Shown here: piece by piece, positions 14,753 through 22,634 of the stretch
How positions within the stretch are numbered: the stretch's first letter is position 1
Layout of the letters: every line of letters starts with the position of its first letter
Assembly (NCBI GenBank): GCA_903911225.1
Contig: CAIWCT010000300.1
Coordinates: 1-37,716, forward strand
Direction of reading: 5' to 3'
DNA length: 37,716 nt
DNA from: an uncultured delta proteobacterium
GTDB taxonomy: Bacteria > Desulfobacterota > WTBG01 > CAIYCZ01 > CAIRTM01
The notes under the pieces: model-generated
Databases searched by the model: none
What the model saw: the letters and a program-made list of their open reading frames with translations, nothing else
Told to the model about the DNA's origin: nothing
Program-made: the position numbers and the translations under genes

Positions 14753-16864
14753 CTACCGCCTGCCTCTGAACCCCCCCCCACCGAAACCACCGGCACCGAA
14801 TCCTCCGCCGCCAAAGCGACCGCCTCCGTAACCTCCGCTGGCAGCGGGGCCACCGGAGCCGGAGACGCGCCGCTCGCCTTCAGTGCGCGCGCGGTACGAA
14901 TCATCTAGCTCTCGGGTAGTATCCGTGGAGCTGCTGTCAGCACGATTGCCGAGACGTTTCTGGTTGTCGCCTGAAGTTCCGGATTTGCCGCCGGTTTGAG
15001 CGCTGGGCGGAACGTCGCCGCCATTGCGATGGTCCTGAATTTTTTTAACGTCCTTTACCTTTGAATAATTTGTTAAATTCCAATCCCCGGAATCAGAGTC
15101 ATACTGCTTCCACCCGCCAAGCTCGCGCTTGTACAGGTTTCCGTCTCTGGTGGCATAATGACCATCTTCGGTACGTGCAAACGTGGTATCGCCTACTTTT
15201 GTAAATGTTCCATAATCAGAATAGCCCCGCTCGACATACTTGCCGTCATAGGTTTCATGTATGTGGTAGTAATCATCGTCATAGTAATAATAGTCATACG
15301 AAGGGTACCAGTAGGCGCCTGCCCAGCCCGGGTACACATAGCCGGTCGTATACACCACGGTATTGGCGGATGTAACAACGGCTCCGTTATAGCCGGATGT
15401 ATAGCCGGTGTACACGGTAGTGGGCGTTGAGCCGTACACATACACATAGGTCACATAGTGCATGGGAGAGCTCGGGGGAATGGTGTAGATGATCTGCGGC
15501 ACGCTGGTTGCCACTACCCAGGGGCCTTCCGGCGAGGTGCTGCAGAACCAGACGCCCTTAACAACAGCGTAGTAGGTTTTGTCATCAACGCGAATGACCG
15601 GCAGAGCTGCATTGACGGCGTACCGAAGCACGGTGCCTTCTATAGGTTTAAACTGCGGCTGACCATCATAGGTGACCGTTGCACTTGTCGACCTGCTGGT
15701 GTTTTGCGTCTGGGGAGTTGTAGCGGCTACCACTGCCTGCCGGGCCTGCGGCGTGCCGGGCACAGCAAACAAAGCCCGGCCTGCAGGACTGCCGGGCGGG
15801 ATTTTTGCAAAGTCGGGCGGCAAGTCACTGCCGTTCACAAAAGTCCACGGGCCATTGCGCGAAATGGACTTAAACCATCTGCCGTCGATGAGAATAAAAT
15901 ATCTGAGCCCGCTCATATCAAACAGTATGATGTCATTGGTGTTTGCCGTATAGCGCAGCGCTGTACCGGAAATGTCTTCAAGCTGAGGTTCTCCCCGAGT
16001 CTGAATAAGGCGTGCGGGAACGATTGAAACATAAATGACCGGAAGCTGGCCCTGCTGCATGGCTTTTTTAAGTTCCGGCGAAACGTTTTCAAGCAGATCG
16101 GGCTTTTTGCTTTCCGTCAGCTCTTTTTTAGCAGTGGCAAGGCCCGCGGACGGACTGGATCCAGCCGTCCATGGCCCGTCAAGGGTGGCTGCCTGAACCC
16201 AGCGGTCGGAGAGCCATAAATAGTAGGGGCTGCCTGATGGTGCGGCTAGAAGCAGAACGCCCGTATTGATGACCTGCTTGTACTCGGAACCCTGAATATC
16301 GCGCAGCACGGGCTTGCCGTCGACAAGCACCAGCACGGAAAGCCTGGTTTCAAAAATTATCCGGGGCGGCGTGTTTTTAACCTGCACGGTTTTGCCCTTA
16401 GCGGCGGCATCTGAAACTTCAAGGCTTGACTGCAGACGGTCAAGTCCGATCTGGACAGGGTGGTTCGGTAGGGTTGTCTCAAGGGCTGTTCTGTAGCTCT
16501 GGCCATTATCGGCAATGCCTTTGAAATTAATTTTTATAACGGCAAAATCCTGCAGCAGCACCATGCGGGTTTCATGATTCACCTCGGTTCGCGCGGTAAA
16601 CCAGACAACGCCATAGCGCTGCTTCTGCTCACCCTGCGCCTGTACGCCAACGGCAGACCGGGCTGTCAGCTTATTGCCCTCCCAGGTTTCAACCTGGGGC
16701 TGGCTGATCGAAAATGTCACGTTGCCTTCCACAATCTGCCGCGGCCAATCATCGCGCACCATTTGCGTATCCTGCGGAAAAGGTGCCGGCTGATTTTGTG
16801 CGCTTGCGCATGACAGCAACAGTACAACAAAAAACAGTGCGTATAATGTTTTGCGGATTTTCAT
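14753..16864 (-). CDS. Exported protein with WxxxxxGPW-type repeats and Tyr-rich and Gly-rich tails
   Basis: A 703-residue exported protein; the N-terminus MKIRKTLYALFFVVLLLSCASAQ reads as a signal peptide, possibly a lipobox with Cys19. At least three related units occur: YYLWLSDRWVQAATLDGPW, YFILIDGRWFKSISRNGPW and YYAVVKGVWFCSTSPEGPW, each preceded by a segment ending in a small beta-hairpin. These resemble proteins sometimes labelled 'carbohydrate-binding family V/XII', without proven function. Then come a Tyr/Asp-rich stretch (YPSYDYYYYDDDYYH), a charged region and a Gly-rich end (GGGRFGGGGFGAGGFGGGG). The ribosome site GAAAGGAT precedes ATG 16864. The family 3 binding lipoprotein lies 48 bases upstream, so both are probably one operon. 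Surface exposure is inference. Confidence 0.75.
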   Translation of the reverse strand: MKIRKTLYALFFVVLLLSCASAQNQPAPFPQDTQMVRDDWPRQIVEGNVTFSISQPQVETWEGNKLTARSAVGVQAQGEQKQRYGVVWFTARTEVNHETRMVLLQDFAVIKINFKGIADNGQSYRTALETTLPNHPVQIGLDRLQSSLEVSDAAAKGKTVQVKNTPPRIIFETRLSVLVLVDGKPVLRDIQGSEYKQVINTGVLLLAAPSGSPYYLWLSDRWVQAATLDGPWTAGSSPSAGLATAKKELTESKKPDLLENVSPELKKAMQQGQLPVIYVSIVPARLIQTRGEPQLEDISGTALRYTANTNDIILFDMSGLRYFILIDGRWFKSISRNGPWTFVNGSDLPPDFAKIPPGSPAGRALFAVPGTPQARQAVVAATTPQTQNTSRSTSATVTYDGQPQFKPIEGTVLRYAVNAALPVIRVDDKTYYAVVKGVWFCSTSPEGPWVVATSVPQIIYTIPPSSPMHYVTYVYVYGSTPTTVYTGYTSGYNGAVVTSANTVVYTTGYVYPGWAGAYWYPSYDYYYYDDDYYHIHETYDGKYVERGYSDYGTFTKVGDTTFARTEDGHYATRDGNLYKRELGGWKQYDSDSGDWNLTNYSKVKDVKKIQDHRNGGDVPPSAQTGGKSGTSGDNQKRLGNRADSSSTDTTRELDDSYRARTEGERRVSGSGGPAASGGYGGGRFGGGGFGAGGFGGGGFRGRR

Positions 16865-16912
16865 GGTCAGATCCTTTCTGCAAGGTTGCGGGAAATGCCT
16901 CCCGGTGCATTA

Positions 16913-17713
16913 TTATAAAGCGTTGGGCAGCCAGCGGTTGAGCAGTTCTCTCAGGCGGCCGTTCTGCTTCCAGACGGCAATAAAACTGTTGGCTGAATCA
17001 ATCAGCATGGTGTTATCCTTGCGGACACCCCAGGCGATATCTTCCTGCGTGAGATAGAAGGGCAGCGTTGTAATGCCCTTGGCTTCATAGGTAGCTGCAA
17101 GCCACCAGATGACCGGGGCATCGTTCACAAAAAGAGCTATCTTCCCATCGATAAGCGCCTTTACGCCTTTCTCCGGGCTGGAAAAAGACTCTTTTTTAGC
17201 CAGCGTTAAATTGCGCTGCACGAGAAAATCACCGGTCGTTCCTTCTTCTGCACCTACCCGCACCGTGGTAAATTGGACGGTCCCGGTCGTGGGGAACCTG
17301 CTTTTATCTTCATTCCTCACAAGGCACATCTGCCCTGCCTGCATGTATGGATCGGTGAAAGCGATGCGCACTGAGCGCTGTTTGGTTATGGTCATGCCCG
17401 ACATGATGATGTCTATCCTGCCGTCAAGCAAATCAGTAATGAGATTGTCCCATGCGCAGTCAATAAACCGCACCTGCATGCCGAGATGGGAAGCAAGCTC
17501 TTTAGCAAGCTCGGCTTCGATACCTGCATAGCTTGCACCCTGTTTGAAAATGACCGGTGGAGCATTTGCGCATACACCAACGCGCAAAAAAGGCTGTGCA
17601 AGAGGTGTTTCTTTCGGCTGCTGATATGATGTCTGAGCAGCACAACCAAGGCATATGCACAGGGCCAGCAGGCAGAAAGTTGATATTGCCGCTTTAGAAA
17701 TAAATATTTTCAC
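16913..17713 (-). CDS. Family 3 extracellular solute-binding lipoprotein (amino-acid type)
   Basis: A 266-residue protein with a GTG start at 17713 behind GAAAGGA and lipobox CLGC (Cys24). The mature part follows the periplasmic binding protein family 3 pattern: LRVGVCANAPPVIF, GIEAELAKELASHLGMQVRFI, WDNLITDLLDGRIDIIMSGMTIT, RIAFTDPYM, then VGAEEGTTGDFLV, DGKIALFVNDAPVIWW and WGVRKDNTML. Such proteins bind polar amino acids or related ligands for an ABC importer, or act as sensor partners. No permease or ATPase gene is nearby, so it may serve a distant transporter or a signalling role. It is followed after 48 bases by the repeat protein at 14753-16864. Confidence 0.88.
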   Translation of the reverse strand: MKIFISKAAISTFCLLALCICLGCAAQTSYQQPKETPLAQPFLRVGVCANAPPVIFKQGASYAGIEAELAKELASHLGMQVRFIDCAWDNLITDLLDGRIDIIMSGMTITKQRSVRIAFTDPYMQAGQMCLVRNEDKSRFPTTGTVQFTTVRVGAEEGTTGDFLVQRNLTLAKKESFSSPEKGVKALIDGKIALFVNDAPVIWWLAATYEAKGITTLPFYLTQEDIAWGVRKDNTMLIDSANSFIAVWKQNGRLRELLNRWLPNAL

Positions 17714-17957
17714 GTCACCGTCCTTTCAAAAAATCATGGCTCCACTATTTAATAATTATGTCAGTAAGGCATACTTTAAAAGTCGTCCTGCATTATCAGT
17801 CTCCTATTTACCTTTTTATCGTTGATCTGTAAAATATAAAATAAGCTGAAAAAGCATTGTGCTATAGTATGTACTTGAGATGCAAAGGAATACGCTTAAA
17901 ATCACCCTAAAGTCAAGCAAGGGTGGCCATTCCACCCACCAAGAAAGCTATCAGAAA

Positions 17958-19016
17958 ATGAGATCCCTGAATATATTTTCCGGAAGATGGTGTGCACATG
18001 CCCTACTGGCCGCCATGATGGTATGCTGTGCCGTGGGGTGCAAGGACCCCTGCGATGACAGCCAAACCTGCCCAGGATTGCAGCGGCCATGGTACAGGGA
18101 TTCCGATGGCGACGGCTACTCTGACGGCATCAAGGTATGCGCGCTGCTGAAGCCGGGTGCAGACTATTACAACACCTGCAAGCTTGCAGGACCATCGGTT
18201 GACTGTGATGACACAGAACCCGAAGTTCACCCGGGAGCCATCGAGGTGTGTGATGACAGCAGGGACAATGACTGCGACGGCATCATCGACAGCTGCTCAA
18301 GTCCTCCGGTAACAGTCTGGAAACCAAGCCCCGGCACCAGCTGGCAGTGGCAGCTTACCGGAACAATTAACACCTCATTTGATGTTGATATGTATGATAT
18401 CGACCTGTTTGAAAGCTCACAAAGTCTCATAGATCAGCTGCATAATGATGGGCGCATAGTCATTTGTTATTTTTCTGCGGGCAGCTGGGAAAACTGGCGG
18501 CCCGATGCCGGACAGTACCCCGAATCCTTAAAGGGCAAAGTGCTTGAAGGCTGGCCAGATGAAAAGTGGCTGGACATACGGCAGCTTGATGTGCTGGGGC
18601 CCCTTATTGAAACGCGTCTTGATATGGCCGTGAACAAGGGCTGCGACGGCGTGGAGCCTGATAATGTTGATGCCTACACCAATGACAGCGGATTTCCGCT
18701 CACGGCAGCAGATCAGATTACATTCAACACATGGCTGTCAGGGCAGGCCCATAGCCGCAATCTTTCGGTCGGCCTGAAAAATGATATCGATCAGGTGACC
18801 TCTCTTGTTGATGATTTCGACTGGGCGCTCAACGAGCAGTGCTTTCAGTATAATGAATGCGATACGCTTGTGCCTTTTGTTCAGGCCGGGAAAGCAGTAT
18901 TTGGCGTTGAGTATGACCTGCAGATATCCGAGTTCTGTCCCGAGGCCAATGCCATGAATTTCGACTGGCTCAAAAAGAACCTTGATCTTGATGCACCGCG
19001 GCAGTCCTGCCGGTAA
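17958..19016 (+). CDS. GH114-like lipoprotein with an N-terminal MopE-type metal-binding motif
   Basis: A 352-residue predicted lipoprotein; ATG 17958 is preferred over ATG 17880 because it gives a clean signal with lipobox AVGC (Cys28), although its ribosome site is weak. Residues about 40-105 contain RDSDGDGYSDG and VDCDDTEPEVHPGAIEVCDD...DNDCDG, the calcium/copper-type motif of MopE-like proteins. The rest (WQWQLTGTINTSFDVDMYDIDLF, VICYFSAGSWENWRPD, LDIRQLD, GCDGVEPDNVDAY, LSVGLKNDIDQV, DWALNEQCFQYNEC) matches the TIM-barrel glycoside hydrolase family 114 (endo-alpha-1,4-polygalactosaminidase). The Asp/Glu pair in VEPDN and the Asp in MYDIDLF are likely active-site residues. It could cut galactosaminogalactan-type exopolysaccharide. 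The leader contains a small hairpin GGGTGG-CCATT-CCACCC at 17921-17937. Confidence 0.85.
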   Translation: MRSLNIFSGRWCAHALLAAMMVCCAVGCKDPCDDSQTCPGLQRPWYRDSDGDGYSDGIKVCALLKPGADYYNTCKLAGPSVDCDDTEPEVHPGAIEVCDDSRDNDCDGIIDSCSSPPVTVWKPSPGTSWQWQLTGTINTSFDVDMYDIDLFESSQSLIDQLHNDGRIVICYFSAGSWENWRPDAGQYPESLKGKVLEGWPDEKWLDIRQLDVLGPLIETRLDMAVNKGCDGVEPDNVDAYTNDSGFPLTAADQITFNTWLSGQAHSRNLSVGLKNDIDQVTSLVDDFDWALNEQCFQYNECDTLVPFVQAGKAVFGVEYDLQISEFCPEANAMNFDWLKKNLDLDAPRQSCR

Positions 19017-19216
19017 ATCCAAAAACTAGTGCTGTTCGGATTAAGAAACGAAAGCCGAGCCTGACATTCAACATGGGGCATTGTTAAATCATCGGTGTTT
19101 CGCCGACACAGTAAAAGGTAGAATGCATATTATGGGCAATGGAGACGGTTTAAATGGCGTATTCACTCTAGAAAGGGTAGTCTGGTAATAAGTGAGGGGG
19201 GAATGTTAAATAAATT

Positions 19217-19256
19217 AAAAAAGGAGGAACCGGGCATAGCCCTATTCCTCCTTTTT
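19217..19256. terminator. Bidirectional intrinsic terminator
   Basis: AAAAAGGAGGAA pairs with TTCCTCCTTTTT (right arm 19245-19256), with an inner GGGC-ATA-GCCC. A/T tracts on both sides make it work for the plus-strand GH114 gene and for the minus-strand MEMO gene ending at 19274. Confidence 0.8.
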
Positions 19257-19273
19257 AATAATCATCCAGGGCA

Positions 19274-20122
19274 TTATTGGTTGTTTTGCGATACGGTGAA
19301 AATGATCGAGGCATAACTGACCGAGTCGGCATAATCCTTCAGCAGATCACCCGAGGTATAATATATAAGCTTTGTTCCCCGGGCTTCCGAAGGCAGCATC
19401 TGAAGCAGCACGCCGATGGGTCGGCTGCCGCAGATGGTGGCGCCGGTCTCATCCACGTAGCGTAGAAAGCCGCTGGCATCTCGGGCGATAATTTTCTTTA
19501 TTGCGTCTCCATCGAGCTTTGCCAGATTCTGCTTCAGCTTGTCGGAAAACGGAACATACCCGAAGCGCGGCCCGTAATGCGTGAAATCAGAGCTTACCAC
19601 AACCACGGTCTCCTCATTCACATACTTCTTGAGCTCGGCGGCAGCCACTGCATAATCATGTCTGCCAAGCTCGCCAACCACAAGGGGGACAAGCTCGAAT
19701 TCCCCCAGAACAATCTGCAGAAACGGCAGCTGCATCTCTAGAGAATGCTCAGGCATCTCCGCCTGTACAGGCCCCTGAAACAAGGGCTGACGGGCAAGGG
19801 CATCGCATATTTTCCGGTCAACGCGCACCTTCCCCAGCGGCGTTTCATAGGCATCAACCCCCGAGACCGCCATGCCGTACATACAGGTATAATGAGATGG
19901 TCCCATAAGAATCACGCGCTTCACCGTCAAGCCCTGCAGTGCTTTGTAGGCACAGGCCGCAGCGCTGCCGGAAAACTGAATGCCCGCATGGGGAGAAATC
20001 AAGCCATAGGGCCTGCCCTTGAGCTCCGGCAGCTGAGCGTCATCAAGCAGCTCAGTGACAAGCTTTGTCAGCTCTGCACTGTTTCCGGGATACCATGATC
20101 CAGCAATGGGTGATTTTCGCAT
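19274..20122 (-). CDS. MEMO family protein (AmmeMemoRadiSam system protein B)
   Basis: A 282-residue protein of the MEMO1 family, related to class III extradiol dioxygenases. The start is set at ATG 20122 (MRKSPIAGSWYPG), the usual family N-terminus, behind TTGGAGGAA; upstream in-frame ATGs would add about 77 atypical residues. Metal-site residues are seen in SPHAGIQFSG, MPEHSLEMQLPFLQ, SSDFTHYG and GATICGSRPI. In many bacteria this gene accompanies AMMECR1 and a radical SAM partner, but neither is adjacent here. The reaction of the bacterial protein is not established. It faces away from the MFS gene across 256 bases. Confidence 0.9.
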   Translation of the reverse strand: MRKSPIAGSWYPGNSAELTKLVTELLDDAQLPELKGRPYGLISPHAGIQFSGSAAACAYKALQGLTVKRVILMGPSHYTCMYGMAVSGVDAYETPLGKVRVDRKICDALARQPLFQGPVQAEMPEHSLEMQLPFLQIVLGEFELVPLVVGELGRHDYAVAAAELKKYVNEETVVVVSSDFTHYGPRFGYVPFSDKLKQNLAKLDGDAIKKIIARDASGFLRYVDETGATICGSRPIGVLLQMLPSEARGTKLIYYTSGDLLKDYADSVSYASIIFTVSQNNQ

Positions 20123-20378
20123 ACAAGCATTTCCTCCAAAATTGACATCAGACATTCGCTGCTTGAAAAAAACTGCGCGCATGCACGCGTCGCTACTGAC
20201 GCATTTAACATTTTTAGTACAGTTGGGGCGGAATATCAACTTTTTCTCATACCTGAAATGTGATAAGTTTCCAAGGAAACGCTGTGTTTGCACCGGATCC
20301 CGACAAACACTGCCTTTTTCATTCTCTCTGTTCTTTGCATCACTGTGATGCATTCCATCGATTTAAAGAAAGACTTCT

Positions 20379-21629
20379 ATGACAAAAGGCTCCCGCAATC
20401 CATGGTTCTATGTGCCGACGCTTTATTTCACTGAAGGCCTGCCCTATGTGATCGTCAATACACTATCTGTCATCATGTACAAGAGAATGGGACTTTCTAA
20501 TGAGTTTATCGGCCTTACCAGCATTCTGTATCTGCCCTGGTTTTTAAAAATGGCATGGAGCCCTTTTATCGATATCTACAAAACCAGGCGAACCTGGATC
20601 GTAGAAGCTCAGACCATGATGTGCCTTCTGTTTGTTCTGCTTGCGGCATCGGTGCCCACACAATATTTTGTCACAGCATCGCTTGCTATTTTCATAATCA
20701 TAGCATTTGCCTCAGCCACTAATGACGTCGCCACCGATGGCTACTACATGCTGGCGCTTGACACTACACGCCAGGCCTTTTTTCTTGGTGTGCGGTCGGC
20801 CTGCTACCGCCTGTCGCTGGTGTTCGGATCGGGTTTGCTGGTGGTGCTGGCAGGTGTTATCGAATCACAAACCGGCAACATACCGCTCAGCTGGGCTACT
20901 GTGCTTGCTGCGGCCGGGCTGGTATGCTTTGCGCTGACACTTTTTCACCGCAAGTATCTGCCCCGGCCTGCATCTGACCTACCCGGCGTGGCAGGCTCTG
21001 GCAGCAATACAAAATTTACAGATGCTTTCATAACATATTTCCGCCAGCCAAAAATTTTGCCGGTTATTGGATTCATTCTCCTGTACCGTTTCGGCGAGGC
21101 AATGCTCATTAAGATGGCCGCACCTTTTCTGCTTGACAGCATCGATGCCGGAGGCCTGGGTCTCAATACTGAAACCGTAGGGATTGTTTATGGAACAGTG
21201 GGCATCATAAGCCTTTCAGTCGGCGGCATTCTTGGCGGCTGGCTGATTGCACGGCTGGGCTTAAGGCGCATTATCTGGCCGATGGCAATCATCCTGAATG
21301 TTCCGCATCTGCTGTATGTGTATATGGCTATGGCCCGTCCGCCTCTTGCCGCAGTGTATCTCATGGTGGGTGTTGAACAATTCTGTTACGGCCTTGGGTT
21401 TACTGCCATGGCGGTTTTCATGATGTACAATGCCCGGGACCCGTACAAGACCTCGCATTTTGCCATCTCCACAGGTTTCATGGCCCTGGGGATGATGCTG
21501 CCGGGCATGATAAGCGGCATGGTTCAACATTCCGTGGGGTATGTAAACTTCTTCATAATCGTTGTTGCCATGGCCCTGCCGGGCATAGCCCTTGTGCCGT
21601 TTATACCTTTAGATGACACCACCGCTTAA
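20379..21629 (+). CDS. MFS permease, AmpG/SLC33-like
   Basis: A 416-residue inner-membrane transporter of the major facilitator superfamily with about twelve hydrophobic segments. The opening PWFYVPTLYFTEGLPYVIVNTLSVIMYKRMGLSNEFIGL, the WSPFID motif after the second segment and ATNDVATDGYYMLAL are characteristic of AmpG-type permeases, which import anhydro-muropeptides for cell-wall recycling. The central cytosolic loop (HRKYLPRPASDLPGVAGSGS) divides the halves. RFGEAMLIKMAAPFLLD is also typical of this branch. AmpG in the strict sense is not proven, and no recycling gene is adjacent. The start codon follows AAAGAAAG. Confidence 0.82.
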   Translation: MTKGSRNPWFYVPTLYFTEGLPYVIVNTLSVIMYKRMGLSNEFIGLTSILYLPWFLKMAWSPFIDIYKTRRTWIVEAQTMMCLLFVLLAASVPTQYFVTASLAIFIIIAFASATNDVATDGYYMLALDTTRQAFFLGVRSACYRLSLVFGSGLLVVLAGVIESQTGNIPLSWATVLAAAGLVCFALTLFHRKYLPRPASDLPGVAGSGSNTKFTDAFITYFRQPKILPVIGFILLYRFGEAMLIKMAAPFLLDSIDAGGLGLNTETVGIVYGTVGIISLSVGGILGGWLIARLGLRRIIWPMAIILNVPHLLYVYMAMARPPLAAVYLMVGVEQFCYGLGFTAMAVFMMYNARDPYKTSHFAISTGFMALGMMLPGMISGMVQHSVGYVNFFIIVVAMALPGIALVPFIPLDDTTA

Positions 21630-21639
21630 AAAAAATTGC

Positions 21640-21663
21640 AGGGAACGGTCGCGACCGTTCCCT
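21640..21663. repeat. 24-bp perfect palindrome downstream of the MFS gene
   Basis: The half-site AGGGAACGGTCG is followed immediately by its reverse complement. It starts 11 bases after the MFS stop and has a related half-site (CGTTCCCT) at about 21675-21682. No T-run follows. Palindromes of this sequence type recur in several bacterial genomes, so a dispersed repeat is the simplest reading. Confidence 0.55.
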
Positions 21664-21771
21664 ACGCTTTCATTCGTTCCCTATATTGACAAATAATGCA
21701 TTAATTCAGGTTTAGATCCCTATTTTCTTTATCAGACCCCACACTGATCCCTGGCCCCCGCACCCTGATCA

Positions 21772-22503
21772 CTATTCCTTCCCCCCCACCATCGGCGCAA
21801 TTACTTCAAGCACCCTGCGCGCTGTTGCCTGCAAAACAGGACTATTTTCAAGGGCAGCATTGATGCTGTCGGCATTGTTGTAATAGATTTGAATTACCTT
21901 ACGGCCTACAGTGCTTTGCGCTAGTTTGCCGTCGCGAAAATCGCGCAGTTGCTCAACATTCGGATCATTGTCTCCAAGAGCCTTGGCGATCGGGCACTTC
22001 TTGCCTGGTGTCGTCGTTGTGGTTGTACCACCCGGAGTCGTGGTTGTGGTCGAAGAACCAAATGACCCACACTGTCCTGCACGCACGGCGCGAACGTCAT
22101 TGTAGTATGTCTTATCGTCGAAGTAGACGTAGCCGTAGTTGAAGTTCACGATCCACGCGCTGCTAGTATTGTATGCGAGCGGAGTAGACGACCAGTAAAC
22201 GGACGCCACCGTGTCCGGGAAAAAGGAGATGCTGATTGATGGGTTATAGTTATTATAATCAACAATCGACTGCAACTCGTTTCTGGTTGGCAGCCGCCAG
22301 TCGCTCTGCCCCCCAAGGGTCAGATTTTCGCAATAGGCCATTGCTTGCGCCCAGGTATAGGTGGTAAGCCCTGTTGACTTTTCCCACATGAGACCCGTAC
22401 TGGTATCGGTTATGGTGCCGTTATTATTATCAACATAGCCAGCGCAGGCATACCCATGCCAAAACACAACAGACATACATAAACAGAATAGACTTTTCTT
22501 CAT
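21772..22503 (-). CDS. Exported DUF1566 variable protein with a C-terminal anchoring-type module (putative DGR target 1)
   Basis: A 243-residue protein: signal peptide (1-22), a DUF1566/Lcl C-type-lectin-like domain (about 23-145: GLMWEKSTG, YCENLTLGG, SDWRLPTRNEL, FFPDT, YWSST, VRAVRAG), a Thr/Gly linker (TTTTTPGGTTTTTTPG) and a C-terminal module starting KKCPIAKAL with LRDFRDGKL and IQIYYNN. That module recurs in the protein at 29054-30844 and resembles CFI-box-type C-terminal domains. The end of the lectin domain (129 bp, 22070-22198) differs from the paralogue at 22635 only at template-adenine-compatible sites, the pattern of a DGR variable repeat. DUF1566 is a known DGR target family. 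The protein would present a diversified binding site outside the cytoplasm. The ribosome site is AAGGAGG. Confidence 0.85.
   Translation of the reverse strand: MKKSLFCLCMSVVFWHGYACAGYVDNNNGTITDTSTGLMWEKSTGLTTYTWAQAMAYCENLTLGGQSDWRLPTRNELQSIVDYNNYNPSISISFFPDTVASVYWSSTPLAYNTSSAWIVNFNYGYVYFDDKTYYNDVRAVRAGQCGSFGSSTTTTTPGGTTTTTTPGKKCPIAKALGDNDPNVEQLRDFRDGKLAQSTVGRKVIQIYYNNADSINAALENSPVLQATARRVLEVIAPMVGGKE
22070..22198 (-). repeat. Putative DGR variable repeat in DUF1566 gene 1 (VR1)
   Basis: Aligned without gaps to 22636-22764: 109 of 129 identical. The 20 differences fall in 14 codons, always at position 1 or 2, and all change the amino acid. The inferred template codons are mostly AAC/AAT. The sense 3' end (29 bases, 22070-22098, ending CGTGCAGGACAGTG) is identical apart from one template-A-compatible difference at its upstream edge, and is GC-rich, as expected of an initiation-of-mutagenic-homing site. 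Confidence 0.8.
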
Positions 22504-22634
22504 GCGCTTTCCTCCTTAAATCCAGATTACTTTCAACTGTGTCAGGTTGAGAAAGATGAGAGGGAATCAATTTTATTTTATTAATCCCTGAAAACTGATC
22601 CATGGCCCCTATAACCAAACAATCAAAGCACCAA

